From Juglans regia (lineage: Eukaryota > Streptophyta > Magnoliopsida > Fagales > Juglandaceae), in contig NC_049911.1 of the NCBI RefSeq assembly GCF_001411555.2, positions 29,361,044 through 29,425,043 on the forward strand: a stretch of 64,000 nt of DNA, in the 5' to 3' direction. Shown here one piece after another: positions 1-12,176 of the stretch; position 1 is the first letter of the stretch; each line of letters opens with the position of its first letter. The notes below the pieces were generated by a model. It did not search any database. It saw only the letters and a list, made by a program, of their open reading frames with translations, and was not told the origin of the DNA. The position numbers and the translations under genes were made by a program.

Positions 1-886
1 TGTTCATGTAATTCATCCCAAAAATCTTCTAAATCTCATTTAGTACTTAGTTGTCTAGGTTTCTTTTATTTTTTTAATGATTTTTTCATACTTACATATA
101 TTTTTTGTCATTAATAAAATCTCACATTCTCATTTTTTTTACATCTCATAAGAGGCAAGAAAATATTTTAGTCTATTTTTATAAGTTATTTGGTAAATTT
201 ACAACCTCATTTTTTCTATTTATTTACATTTTTCCTTTCAAGTCTTCCATTAGCTAATTTATTTGGATTATTTTTGTTAGTAATTACATATATACTACCA
301 TCGAGTTAACAATTAGGAGTGAATGCAACAAATCTCACATAGCTATTTATATTTATATTATAGAGACTTTACAATATTCAATTTTAGATTCAACAAAAAA
401 GTTTATATTTAGTTACTTAATTTTTATTATTTGCTTCAAAAAATCTTACATAGTTATTTCTATCTTAATTTTATTGTTCACTTGAATCAGATAGAGCTCA
501 AGTGAGAGGTTTAGATGAGTGGCTTTAATAATTTAATTTGTCCTTAGATAACAACCTTATATGGTTAATGTTAAATGTCGATGACACACTTTGCTACCTT
601 AAATATCGGTTATTGTTCACCCCTACATACGATACTTTGCTAATCGCCCCCCCACGCATCAAATCTTAGTTCTGCCCCTGCTTATATTCTATAAAAAACA
701 CCTCCACACTTTATGAAAAAAAAAAATTATAAATGTAGAGTGTGAAAATAAATAGTAACTAATGCATAAAATTCCTCATATTTAAATACTCCTATTATGT
801 CTTGTGCCTCGTTATCAAATAATTCACTTTGTGGTTTGACTTACAAGAGAGCAACGATTTAAGGTTGTCACGTCAAGTTTCAACAT
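1..886. other. AT-rich non-coding stretch
   Basis: No reading frame resembles a protein family on either strand. The sequence is AT-rich with short homopolymer runs. Around 600-680 there is a small C-rich patch that may be the decayed end of a transposon. Nothing else is supported. Confidence 0.5.
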
Positions 887-1126
887 TAAGCCCCGATTTG
901 AATAAGGAGATGAGATGAGATGATTTTAGATAAAAGTTAAAAATAAAATAAAATATTGTTAAAATATTATTTTTTAATATTATTATTGTTTCAGAATTTG
1001 AAAAAGTTGAATTAAGATTTGAAAAAGTTAAATTGTTTATTATATTTTGTGTGAAAATTTGAGAAAATTGTAATGATGAGATAAGAAGATATGAGTTTAG
1101 TTGATTTCTCAATCCAAACAGGCCCA
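887..1126. repeat. MITE of the GAGATGAGATGA family, copy 1
   Basis: The copy opens with GATTTGAATAAGGAGATGAG and ends with CAATCCAAACAGGCC, so its ends are imperfect inverted repeats. Its core (AAATATTGTTAAAATATTA followed by a TTATATTTTGTGTGAAAATT-like stretch) recurs at least six more times in this window. No coding capacity is present. Confidence 0.75.
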
Positions 1127-1205
1127 GATTTTTTACAATTTTTTAACTCAAATAATTTCTATGGTTTATAAAAAGATAGACACATTTTGTGAATTACACA
1201 ACTGG

Positions 1206-1386
1206 ACTTATTTGGATAATGAGATGAGATAAGTTAAATAAAATATTGTTAAAATATTATTTTTTAATATTATTAACGTTTTAGAATTTTAAAAAGTTGA
1301 ATTTTTTATTATATTTTATGTGAGAATTTAAAAAAATTATAATGATGAGATGAGATGAGATGATTTATATATCCCAACGAGATCTA
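1206..1386. repeat. MITE of the GAGATGAGATGA family, copy 2
   Basis: It starts at TTATTTGGATAATGAGATGA and ends near ATATATCCCAACGAG, with the same internal core as copy 1 about 320 bp away. The two copies lie in the same orientation and differ by small indels, so they look like independent insertions, not one duplicated block. Confidence 0.75.
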
Positions 1387-1694
1387 AATGATATTTGTGG
1401 GCAAAAAGGATCTCACCATTAAATACGATGGTTATAAATGCTTGGTGCATATTTATCTAAATTATAGAAAAAAATATTAAGGTGGTAGAATTTCATAGAA
1501 GTTTTAAGGAAAATGTTAGTTTACCTCTAGTTTTGTTCTCTGAATTTAATCGCTTGTGTATTTTAATTTATTTTCTGAAATGTTTAAGCAAATTACTACT
1601 AATGTATTTGTATATATGTATATATATTAAATGTTTAAAAATATTTATAAAAATATAATTATATTAAGAGTGTAATCAACTGTACATGTTAAGC

Positions 1695-4600
1695 GGTAGG
1701 GGTGCTACCCGCCCTACAGGGCGGGGCCACCCCTTTTCCGCCCCCCGCCCCTGTTCATGCGGGGGTGGGGTACCCTGTTCGTTGCCTGGGGTGTGGGGCT
1801 AGACCTCCATCCCCCGCCCCTTACTAGGCCTTTGGCCCAGTTCAATTATCTAGGCCTAAAATAGCCCAGAATCTATTTTTAGGCTATTTTAGACCCAAAA
1901 TTTAACTAAAATAATAAATATATTTAAAAAGTAAAAACAAAAAATAAATTATATAGATAGAACTATTAACTATATACTAAGTTTCAACTAATACTACTGA
2001 GTATTAACTAATAATTATCACTAAGGCACTAAACTTTTACAATTAGACAATTTAAGAGAACTAATAAACTATTACAATATTACAAATTCATCTAAAAATA
2101 ATGAATATTATAAATTGTATTATTATCTATTTTAACAATATTACAATTAATTGTAAATTAACAAAATCATAACATTTTAAATTTGATCAATTTGGGATGG
2201 CAGTGAGTTCACTGAGACTAAATTATGTCGATTGCTGTGAGACTGAGAATCAAGATTATAAAAGTTATAAAACCTGCAATATTAATGAGTTAAAAATAAA
2301 ACAAATTATAATTATAAAATTATAAACATGAAACAAAAATTTAAAATACAAAATATTAAAAATACTAACTAAGATGAGATTGGGTCGTTAGGATGAAGAT
2401 GAGCATAGATTATTGGGTCCTTAGGATTAGGATTTAGCATATGTATATTGAGAATATAAAAGCTAAAAAACATACAAGTAAAATAATTAGATACTAAAAT
2501 ATTATATAAAATTATAAATGTAAAAAAAAAATTAAGGGACAAATTGTGCAAACCATAGCAATGGTGGGTCCAATACATACAAAGTCATACTGCATCAGAG
2601 GTAGTTGCAGACATCGTCTCATGTATCATTATAACAATTAAATTTGAAATTAATATCGATTAAATGAAAATAAATAAATTAAAATAAGAAAATAAAATTC
2701 AAGTCCCACGATTACCAGATCCAGATTGATCACCACATTCCTCCTCGACGTCGGCTCCTCATAGTTAAGAACATCCGCAATATGAATTGAAGTCCCTGTA
2801 ATCTAATTTTGTATGCAAATCAAAGTCTGCACAGTGGTAGGAGCTAATGAATTCCAGAATGAATCCAATACGCCCCCTCTGGTGCTAAAGGCTTACTTTG
2901 AGGCTACGGTGCTAATAGGAATAGCCAAAAGATTATGGGCTATCTCTCCAAGGACGGAATACTTCACGGCATTTACCTTCCACCAACTGAATATATCAAA
3001 CTCTCGTAAAAATAGTTGAAGCTCCGCTGCCAAGTATCTATCTATCTCTAACTGAGCCTCTGTAGAACTCTGGACGAAGGGGGTCTGCTCCAACCTCTCA
3101 CCCCAGTCCAATCTACGTCTTTTCTCAACCTTGACTTCTAGAACTATTGGGGGTAGGTGTAAGTGCTGCAATATTACCACTTCGCAAGACGGTAAACTCA
3201 TAAAATAATCTATCGAGGGTTTCCCTAACCCTTGCTGCAATATGCTCTGCCCATGCTTGCCTATACGCAATTCTCAATCCAAATACCATGTCATCCACCT
3301 TAAACTGAGGGTCAAATACAACAACTACATATAACAAAATATTAGCTCTACTGAAATCTCTCCAATACTTGTCGTACTTTGACCTTATAATCAATGTCAT
3401 CTCTCATAGCCTAATGTGAGCACCCGCGGCTATGTCATCTAATTCTTCTTTTACCCTACATATTTGCTGACATAATTGATGAGATGTAGGGTACAAAGTG
3501 TCAGATAGTGTCGTGGTGACCTCGTAGAAAAACCTCAAAAAATCTACGAGAATATATACAACTTCTCAATCATCATCCACAGGTTTCCCCAATCCCCCGT
3601 GATCATCAAAATATTTTACATATTGATGTCTTCATTACCCAATAATGCAAATGCCAACTTATATTCTTAGGCCACCTCCAACATAAAAAAATGTTAAGTC
3701 CCAGCGTGTAGGCATATCAATACAAAGGCTATTCTTGGATGTTAGGCTCACAGACCTTGCAGCAATCTTGAATTTCTCAATTCTTAAAGGAGAAGATTTC
3801 ACTCATCTCACAGCAGTCCTAACCTAAGCAATTGAGTCATGAAGATCCTTCAAACCATCAATGACAATAAGATTCAAAATATATACCGCATATCTCACAT
3901 GCAGATACTCACCACCCATGATTATCTTATTTGTCTTTCTAGAATAGGTCTTAAGATGTTCCAATGCAATATCATTAGATGAGACATTATTAACTGTGAC
4001 TGTAACAACTCATGTCAACCTCTACTAATTTATTGCGGTCTCCAAGGCCATCTCAATCGTCTCACCCTTATGATCGGTGATTTGACAAAATTTTATAATT
4101 TTCTTGTGCAATGTCCAATCACCATCAACAAAATGCACAGTTAAAGACATATAATTAAAATTTTGGACTGATGTCCAAGTATCAGTGGTGAGACAAATAA
4201 ATTAACCTGCCAATTGACCCCTCAACTTCTCTTTTTCAGACAAATAATATTTTTTTAAATCATTTGCCACCATGTGGTAAGAATGAAGATTAAACCTTGG
4301 TTCCAAGTAGTGAAAATATGCTTGGAACCCTTTCTCATCAATAACTTAAAAATGTAGCTTATACATGATGATCATGCGAGCTAGGTGTCTCCCACACTCA
4401 TCGGGATCATACTTAGTATGCATCTTCAACGTTGCACCTCCTCTACTCCCTCTCATCCGCCATTTTTTTAAGTCTAATTTCTAGTCTAGATTGGTTCTTC
4501 TCTTGTAATGATCTTAATATTGGACTTTTTTTTGTATTATTTTTCTAAGTGCAAAAAAAATTGTGAGATATCATGTTTTCTATAGTGGCATCCATAAATT

Positions 4601-6353
4601 TTTTCACAGTAGTTACACTTGACTTGGGGTTATTGAGGTCACCACCCTATTTCATCAAACTATGAAAGCATGTTTCTTGCTAGGCTTGGAGCCGGGCAAG
4701 GTTCCGTAAATGTAAGTGTTGGGCTAGGAATAAGAGTAAGAGTAGGGGTAATGATAGGGGTAGGGGTGCCCTGGGCCTGGAAATGGGACCTCGCACTAGA
4801 ATCTGCTTGAATATCCATGAATTCAAGCAACCAACAAATATGAAATTATAGCAAACATAATAATATGCCAAACAATTAACATCCAAACATTAATTATGTT
4901 AATAAAAGTTCTTCATCGTGCTCTTCGAATACAAATGATATAGGCCTTAATTTTTATACTACATGTCATGTAATTAAAATCTAGTAATACAAGAAATATA
5001 ATTAAGTGCTCTATTGACTATTATAGTTAACGGATCAATTAGAAATTAGATGGTACAAATTGGAAGAAATTGGTAGTTCTTTGGTTTTAATAATTTGGAG
5101 ACTTGGAGTACTGTAATTTGATAAAAATGAAAAAGTGATAATTTTGAGTTGCAAAATGAAATTGACCAAAAAAAAAAAAACTAGTGTTCCAGTTGAAGTT
5201 GAACTCAAAAAAGAAAAAAAAAAACCATTCAGAAAATACTATTGTTCTAGTTGAAGACTACACAGTACACACACTGGTTGTTCAGATAAGTCTTATTGCC
5301 AGTTTTATGAGGCTGCGAACATAATGCATCTAAAAAGCTGAGCATCATCAAAGATTGAAAATATTGTATAAACTAGACATGTTTATGGAAATCAAGTGTT
5401 ACTTCTATTTGGAAGCCATAAGAACATCAAGCTAAATTAATTCGGATTGGAACTCTAAATTAATTTAGGGTTTCAGATCCTATCACTGATTCGCTATCAC
5501 GTATTCAATCATCAAGATTCAAAACACATTACAAACGCGCAAAAATCAAAATCACAGAATATATTCACATACATAAGTTCATCAATCATCAAAATACATG
5601 CACAATCAAGTCTTCACAGCACACAACACACAATTCACAAACACAATCTCATCCTCCATATCCAATTAAACTTCATTATTCCTCCAATCTTCATTCCATA
5701 AATCAACAAAAAAATCAAAACTTTAACCAAGATTCTTACATTCGACAATGGAGATGCAGACGGAAGGCCATGGCGACGACATAGTGGAGTCTTTGATGAC
5801 GATGGAGAATCGGAGATGCAGAGAGAGAGAGAGAGAGAGAGATTGATTCAGAGAATGGGCTATGTCGCGGGGAGGGGGGTTTCTTAGAATTGTTTCGTCA
5901 TTTGTTATTAAGTAAAAAAAAACCATGCATGATTGGATTTTTTTTATATATACATATAAATACTTATATATAAAAATTTATATATATATATAAGCGGGAG
6001 CGGAGCAGGGCAGAGTTTACCCCTATCCTGCCCTCGCCTTCGCCTTTGCCCTTGTTGTGGGTGCCAGATGCGGTCGGGGCCACCCACCCCCCACATTTGG
6101 CGGATGGGAGAATCCGCTCCGCCACATGAGGACGGGGTAGATAGGGGGGCTGGGCAGTGGGGGCTGGGCGAGTAGTGGGGTCCAATTTCTAATCTCAAGA
6201 GTCATGGTTGTTACATTTTTAGCCCAAACAACAAAAGCCCACATGTCTTGGCATGACATTAAAGTCCAATTTCGCATTAAAAACCTTTTGTGACCTATCA
6301 GCTCCAGTACTAGCGTATAAATTAAACCCAAAATTGGGCAGGGTAGGGCAGGG
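1695..6353 (-). mobile_element. Degenerate hAT-superfamily transposon
   Basis: GC-rich arms flank a hAT transposase pseudogene. The left arm (about 1695-1830) begins TAGGGGTGCTACCCGCCC. The right arm (about 5993-6353) ends with GGGTAATTGACACTC, whose complement (GAGTGTCAATTACCC) loosely matches the left terminus. Subterminal GCCCA/GGCCTA motifs occur inside both arms. The transposase reads on the minus strand, so its 5' side lies toward 6.3 kb. I could not find a clean 8-bp target duplication, so the exact right border is uncertain and the right arm may be composite. An (AG)n tract at about 5818-5842 lies in the presumed leader. Confidence 0.65.
2880..4640 (-). pseudogene. hAT transposase pseudogene (RICESLEEPER/BED type)
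   Basis: Read on the minus strand, conserved blocks appear in family order. A BED zinc-finger start with KCNYCEKIYG lies near 4600. The catalytic-domain segment CLTTDTWTSVQNFNYMSLT lies near 4160-4210. The pre-dimerisation segment KYDKYWRDFSRANILL lies at about 3320-3390. The C-terminal dimerisation block FDIFSWWKVNA...LAIPISTVASK lies at about 2893-3010. In-frame stops interrupt the frame (for example right after GQLAG and after KLHF), and frameshifts separate the blocks, so no functional protein is made. Plant hAT transposases bind the element's terminal inverted repeats and catalyse cut-and-paste transposition; this copy can no longer do so. Confidence 0.88.
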
Positions 6354-7038
6354 TAATTGACACTCAGAAACTTTGCGTGATTTCTAGGCCCAACTTAAGC
6401 CCATTTTGAATTTCTTCAAAGCCCAACTTGTAAATTCCAAACCCACGAAACTAATCACTCTCTTCTTTCACGTGCAAAGGGCAGATTCGAGTAGTCTACG
6501 ATTGTGTTTGGATGTTGAAATGAGTTGAGTTGAGATGATAAAATATTGTTAGAATATTATTTTTTAATATTATTATTATTTTAAAATTTAAAAAAGTTGA
6601 ATTGTTTATTATATTTTGTATTGAGATTTGAAAAAATTGTAATGATAAGTTGAGATGAATTGATATTATTTTGAGATCCAAACGAATCCTACGTATAGAA
6701 ACTTTCAAGTCCATTCGTTTAAAAAAATTTAAAATTATAATAATATCCTCCTTAAAATACTTCTTCTTCCTTTTACCTTCATAGACTGCACACGGCATTC
6801 AAGATTGCGGATAGAATTTCTCGGACAGACCCTCCATTCGCTTCCTCCCAAAACGATGGAGATCCCTACACTGGATTTGGTCCTTTGGACGCCCTAGACT
6901 CGACCGAGCTCTAGGTGACCTAAGGTCCAAATTCCCTGAGACAATGTTGTTGCCCAGTGAGTGCACTGAGTGGTGAACCATTCACGTTTCGTATAGCTGT
7001 TTGAGTCATCGCACTGGATTGGAATCGGAAACCCTAGA
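6354..7038. other. Promoter-proximal region upstream of the glycosyltransferase gene
   Basis: The region holds MITE copy 3 (6503-6690) and then about 350 bp of unique sequence before the first exon of the downstream gene. No convincing protein is encoded. I did not find a single clear TATA box. Confidence 0.4.
6503..6690. repeat. MITE of the GAGATGAGATGA family, copy 3
   Basis: The ends TGTTTGGATGTTGAAATGAG and TTGAGATCCAAACGAA are imperfect inverted repeats. The core matches the other copies. It lies about 400 bp upstream of the glycosyltransferase start codon and so could affect that promoter. Confidence 0.75.
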
Positions 7039-7065
7039 ATGCGAAAATCCTCAGCAGCAAGATAG
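7039..7065 (+). promoter_or_regulatory. Short upstream ORF in the glycosyltransferase leader
   Basis: An ATG at 7039 opens an eight-codon frame (MRKSSAAR, stop at 7063-7065) that ends eight bases before the chosen main start at 7074. It is in a different reading frame. Such uORFs can lower translation of the main ORF. No conservation is visible from a single sequence. Confidence 0.35.
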
Positions 7066-7073
7066 TTACAAGA

Positions 7074-10000
7074 ATGAGGAAGCAGGGCGCTTGGGCGTTG
7101 GCGATTCAGAAAAAGCGGTGGCCGCTGATGATTCTGGCACTGTTTTCACTTTCCACTGCAACGGTTTTCTTCATGAGAACGTCGTTCGATTCTTGCATCA
7201 CCAGTACTACTAGTATTAGTTGCAGTATTAATAGTATTACGGACGATTTTGGAGAAGAAAAAGATACGAGCACTCAGATTTTCTCAGCCGCTCTAGTCGG
7301 TAGCGCAACACCGAATCCTCTCGATTTCATGAATTCGAAGCTTGTGCTCTTGGTTTCACACGAGCTCTCTCTTTCTGGTACTCTTTGCCTTGTTACTTTC
7401 CAGTTTGGTCCTTGGGAAAAAAAGGAACTATTTAGGAAAATTTTAAACATTTAAAAAAAAAATTCTGTACAGGTGGGCCTTTGTTATTAATGGAGCTTGC
7501 ATTTCTGTTGAGGGGTGTGGGTTCGGAGGTGGTTTGGATTACGAACCAGAAACCAGCAGAACCGGAAGATGTCGTTTACAGTTTGGAGCACAAGATGTTG
7601 GACCGCGGGGTGCAGGTCTCTATCTAGCATACAGTCAGTTTGCTTAAATATCTTTCCCTTTTTATGTCCTAAAGATATAGCGAATTGCAGAGCTTTGGTT
7701 TATTTATGACCCAGTTTACTTGATGTCTTTCCTTGGGGCTATGTCCAAAGAATATGCGACATGCCATTCTTAGCAGTTAATGTCATGGTTCTATTATCCG
7801 ACTTTAAAGAATAGAAACTCTGGGGGTATTCTAGCATCGGTTAATTTGCTGGAAGCTGTCAGGACTAAAGACTTGATTTTGTTCATGATCAGTTGTGTTG
7901 AATGAGGGATAGAAGCTGTGTAATTAATCTAGTATGAGCTTCTGTCTTGCATTAAATATCAGATTGTTTATATGGAAAGTATGCTTGTTAGTGGCATTTT
8001 TTAAATCAAATTCATGCACTACTCCTTACTCTTTTCTTTGTTTCTTTGTTTTTTTAATGTCGCTTGCATATTTGCTGGGTTATTTCTGCTAATTTGGAAA
8101 GAGAAACTGTCATTTGTTGTGCCTCTAAAATATCAGCCTTCTAATTGATAATTCTTCAAAACTGTTAGGTCTTATCTGCAAGAAGTCAAAAGGCTATTGA
8201 TACAGCTCTTAAAGCTGATTTGGTCGTTTTAAATACTGCTGTTGCTGGGAAATGGCTAGATGCTGTTCTCAAGGAAAAAGTTCCTCATGTTCTTCCAAAG
8301 GTTTTGTGGTGGATTCATGAAATGAGAGGGCATTATTTCAAAGTGGAGTATGTTAAGCACCTCCCTTTTGTTGTAGGTGCAATGATTGATTCACATACAA
8401 CAGCGGAATACTGGAAGAACCGCACTCGAGAGCGTTTAGGGTATGTTACTATCATCAATTAGTATATATTGCTCTACTAATAAAAACTTGTGTATATCGG
8501 GTGTAACCTAGTTGGCAAAGGGAAAACTCAGGATAAACTATAAACTTTGTTTGGATAATGATTTGATCTCAACTCATCTCATCTAATCATTACAATTTTC
8601 CTAAACTTTCAAACAAAAATAATATTAAAAAATTAGATTCTAACAATATTTTATTCAACTCTCATCTCAACTCAGCTCACTATCCAAACCTCCTCCTGGG
8701 TTCAATTTCACGCTAGGAATCCCTTGGATTACCTAGTAAAGGTTTTGGAGTTACTGTAGGAAGTAAAAAGTATGACCTATGAAGTACTTATAAAAAAAAA
8801 AAAGTATGACCTATGAAGTGAATTTGATGAAAACATAGCAATCAATCACTTCTAATTTGAGTGCAGAGAATCTTCAGGTCAATCTTCACTTGCCATTTCC
8901 ATTAGTCATATTTTATATGAGAATGAAACAGCTCTCTTGGCACATAAAAAATACTTGCACTGTTTATGTTTGAATGATTTCCCCATGGTATTGAAATTGT
9001 TGGCAATATCCCAGCTCTATTTTCACTGGCAGAAAAAATGTATCCTTTAAGTTTAACTTCTATAATATTTAAGTGCCAGAGAACTGTAGAAGTACTTGCG
9101 CTATTTTTTTTATAAGTAATTGAAGATTTCATTAAAATACAACTCAAAAGGCACAGCCCAAGTACATAGGTTTTCATTGATGGAGTATGTAATTTACAAT
9201 CAATGTTCTCTTTTTGCTAACTATTCAATGTAAACTTGATTATATTGGTAGAAATGAGATATACTTTCATATGCTTTCTTTCTGTGACCTTATCTGGTGT
9301 TATTCCCCTTCTATGCTTTACAGGATCAAAATGCCTAAAACCTATGTCGTGCACCTTGGAAATAGCAAGGACCTAATGGAAGTTGCTGAAGATAGTGTAG
9401 CCAGGAGAATTCTTCGTGAGCATGTCCGGGAATCTATTGGAGTGCGGACTGAGGATTTAGTCTTTGCCATCATAAACAGTATGCTCTCCTTGTTGATTAG
9501 ATAAAGCATTTTGCTTGGGTCACTTAGATTGATGAAAAGTAGTGTTGTTAACTCACTTGTGTTCAACTGCAAAAGATTCTGCTAAAGGCATGGTTACATG
9601 ATAGTTAAATAAGGGTCTTTTCCATCTTTTACTAGTTTGACATTTTGCATTGAACTTGTAACCCATACTTCTGCATATTCCCCCCATGCATATGTAATAT
9701 CTGCTTGAGGCAGGCAATGAAGCTCTAATTGATGATGTGCCTCTCCCAAGAACTAATGTTTCTTTTAAGAACATTCTTGATTCTCATTTTCGGTGGTACA
9801 TGAACCTCCTTATGCATGCTTCTCAGTTCTAAATTAGAGCAGTAATTTCTGATTTCTTATTATGCTTGCTGAACATTATTCTGTTGCAAAGAGATCAGCC
9901 TTACTTTCCAAATAGGTATCATATTTCCCCGTCTTCCAAGGCATGAATGAATTTTGCATATTTTCATTATGTTTCTAATATATAACAATTAATTTGTCTC

Positions 10001-12176
10001 ATTATGTTGCCAAGTTAGTTTTTTTTTTTCTGTACAGTGTCCTAGGTTAGATCCATTTGTGATAGTATTTTATAAATTGCATATTTTCTAAGCGACATGA
10101 ATTATGTAACAGGTGTTTCACGTGGGAAAGGTCAGGATCTATTTCTCCGTTCCTTCCATGAAAGTCTGCAATTAATCAAAGAGAAGAAAGTGCAGGTGCC
10201 GCCCATGCATGCAGTAATAGTGGGAAGTGATATGAATGCTCAGATGAAGTATGAGACAGAACTGCGGAACTTTGTACAGGAGAAAAAGATTCAGGATCAT
10301 GTTCACATTGTCAACAAAACCCTGACAGTCACTCCTTATCTGGCTTCCATTGATGTTCTTGTTCAGAATTCTCAGGTACTTTCTGAAACTATAAAATGTC
10401 TATTTGCTTTGGAATCAGTCTTTATATTTCTGTCTATAACTTACTCTTGCTGCTGTTAATGTTTGTAACTGGGGGTAAGCCCATAATTAAGGGATTGAGG
10501 GTTAATCATGGGTAAATTGCAGGTAGGTTAGTGAGTTGTGTATATATCAGTGTCATCCCTGGCACATGATGTATCGTGCTCTACCTCCTAAGTATGATCT
10601 CATAGTCCTCAAATCAGCAATATAAAAAGAGAAAAAGGAATGGAAGAATACAAAGAAGAAGAAAAGAAAGGAAAGAAACATGGACTCTCTAGTATCTATT
10701 ACAGTTTCCTTTGGAGCATTTCTTGAGATCTGCAGTGAGTTAGATGCACCCATTTTGGAACTAATTTCCATCAGCTGGTTCAGACACTTGAAAGTAAGAT
10801 TTTTGGTCTAGGCATCAGAGTGAGAGATTTTTTTTGATAGGCAGAGTGAGAGATTGACATTTATAAAGATGGCATAAACCTCTTTGCAGCTTTTTCATGC
10901 TGAACTCCTTTGCACTTCCAGATATAGCGCCTGTAGTTGTTCATGGTGTTCATATTATTATTGTTTGCTGTGTAAAAAGTAAAATTATTGGGTGGGCAGT
11001 GTACCTCTTCTTAGGAATGGTTTGCTGCTCCAGAATTAAAGAAGGGGATGTTGGAAGGAAATCAGGCAGTCATTTCTGCCTTGCAGTGAAAAACGACACC
11101 TGGAAACATGCAAAACTTGGTGGGGTCCAACCTCTAACTTTGATTACATGCATACACTTAATTCTTCATAGAGAGGACACTCCTTTGTCAAGTGAGTGAA
11201 ACACGATAAGATGATAAAAAATGCTAATGAAGGTGAATGTGTGGGAATGTGACTATTTTGTACACTATTTGATGCTGTGGTTATCTTGGTTGGCTTCTTC
11301 CTAGCCAAAAAAGAAATAAAAAAATCTAGGTTGGCATGCGTCATATTTATTAAGCTGCACTTTGAATATCACCACCTGTTACAAAATACATTCCTCCTTA
11401 TTTCAGTTATAGTGTTCTTTCATATAATTTTTTTCACAGAATCTACGTGCCATTATTGTTCATTTTGTACTCTACTCCAAGGTTTTGAACTTGTTCAATT
11501 CACGTGTAGGCCCGGGGAGAGTGCTTTGGCAGGATAACCATTGAAGCAATGGCCTTCCAGCTGCCTGTATTGGTAAGTCCATCATTACACATGTGAATTC
11601 TCTTAAGATTTCTTATAAGATAACTGACAAATGTACTGCTGGAGGAATACTATCTTTTGATTCTGGATGAATACTATCTTTTGACAATTGCAGTTTGTTG
11701 TATGTTTGTATGTATGTGTGTGTGGGTGTGGGTGTGGGCGCGTGCGCATGTTTAGATTTGTTGGTCGTATATGGTCCTCCTATTAACATCATTCGGTTGC
11801 TTATAAAAAAGATGTTCCTTCTAACGCTGTCGTTTATGTTACTGGTTATCATCAGGGCACAGCGGCAGGAGGCACCATGGAGATTGTGGTGAATGGGACA
11901 ACAGGTTTGTTGCATCCTGTTGGGAAAGAAGGTGTGACGCCTCTTGCAGTTAATATTCTTAAATTGGCCACACATGTAGAAAGGAGGCTAACTATGGGTA
12001 AGAAGGGATATGGGAGGGTGAAGGAAAGGTTTCTGGAACACCACATGTCACATAGAATTGCTCTGGTTTTTAATGAAGTTCTTCAGAAAGCAAAGAGCCA
12101 CACTAATTCTCGAATCTTGATTCTTTTTGGCACTTGGATCGATCATCGATTGTATAATTGCCTCCGCCGCGACTAA
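7074..12176 (+). CDS. Family-1 (GT-B) glycosyltransferase, seven exons
   Basis: Exons 7074-7377, 7473-7615, 8169-8440, 9324-9478, 10113-10375, 11510-11572 and 11856-12176 join in frame to 506 residues, all with GT...AG introns. Residues 16-34 (WPLMILALFSLSTATVFFM) form a signal anchor after a basic stretch, suggesting a type II membrane protein of the secretory pathway. The N-terminal Rossmann half includes HELSLSGGPLLLMELAFLL. The C-terminal half has the retaining-GT E-x7-E motif (ECFGRITIE, E383/E391) followed by LGTAAGGTMEIVVNG, which contacts the sugar nucleotide in this fold. It resembles Arabidopsis At1g19710/At1g75420 products, whose donor and acceptor I do not know. The exon-1 start is the first ATG giving this frame. 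The last 20 or so residues are weakly conserved and could differ. Confidence 0.92.
8547..8690 (-). repeat. MITE of the GAGATGAGATGA family, copy 4 (intronic)
   Basis: It lies in intron 3 of the glycosyltransferase gene, in reverse orientation. It begins TTGTTTGGATAATGATTTGA, contains TCAACTCATCTCATCTAATC, and ends CACTATCCAAACC. It is shorter than the other copies. Confidence 0.7.
8768..8819 (+). mobile_element. Tail-only LINE insertion with target duplication
   Basis: The sequence AGTATGACCTATGAAGT occurs twice (ending at 8785 and 8819) around about 15 bases reading ACTTATAAAAAAAAA. This is the pattern left by target-primed reverse transcription that stopped almost at once: only the 3' tail of an L1-type LINE was copied. 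It lies in intron 3 of the glycosyltransferase gene. Confidence 0.65.
9104..9170 (-). mobile_element. 5'-truncated L1-type LINE 3' end
   Basis: On the minus strand it reads GTACTTGGGCTGTGCCTTTT ... TTAATGAAATCTTCAATTAC and then TTATAAAAAAAA. The 'TACTTGGGCT...GCCTTTT...ATAAAAT...TTATMAAAA' layout is the usual 3' end of plant L1 LINEs, as far as I recall. It sits in intron 3 of the glycosyltransferase gene, about 150 bp upstream of exon 4. Confidence 0.6.
10816..10855 (-). mobile_element. Tail-only LINE insertion with target duplication
   Basis: CAGAGTGAGAGATT is repeated exactly (10816-10829 and 10842-10855) around 12 bases, TTTTTTGATAGG. On the minus strand this reads CCTATCAAAAAA, the extreme tail of the same LINE type. 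It lies in intron 5 of the glycosyltransferase gene. Confidence 0.6.
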
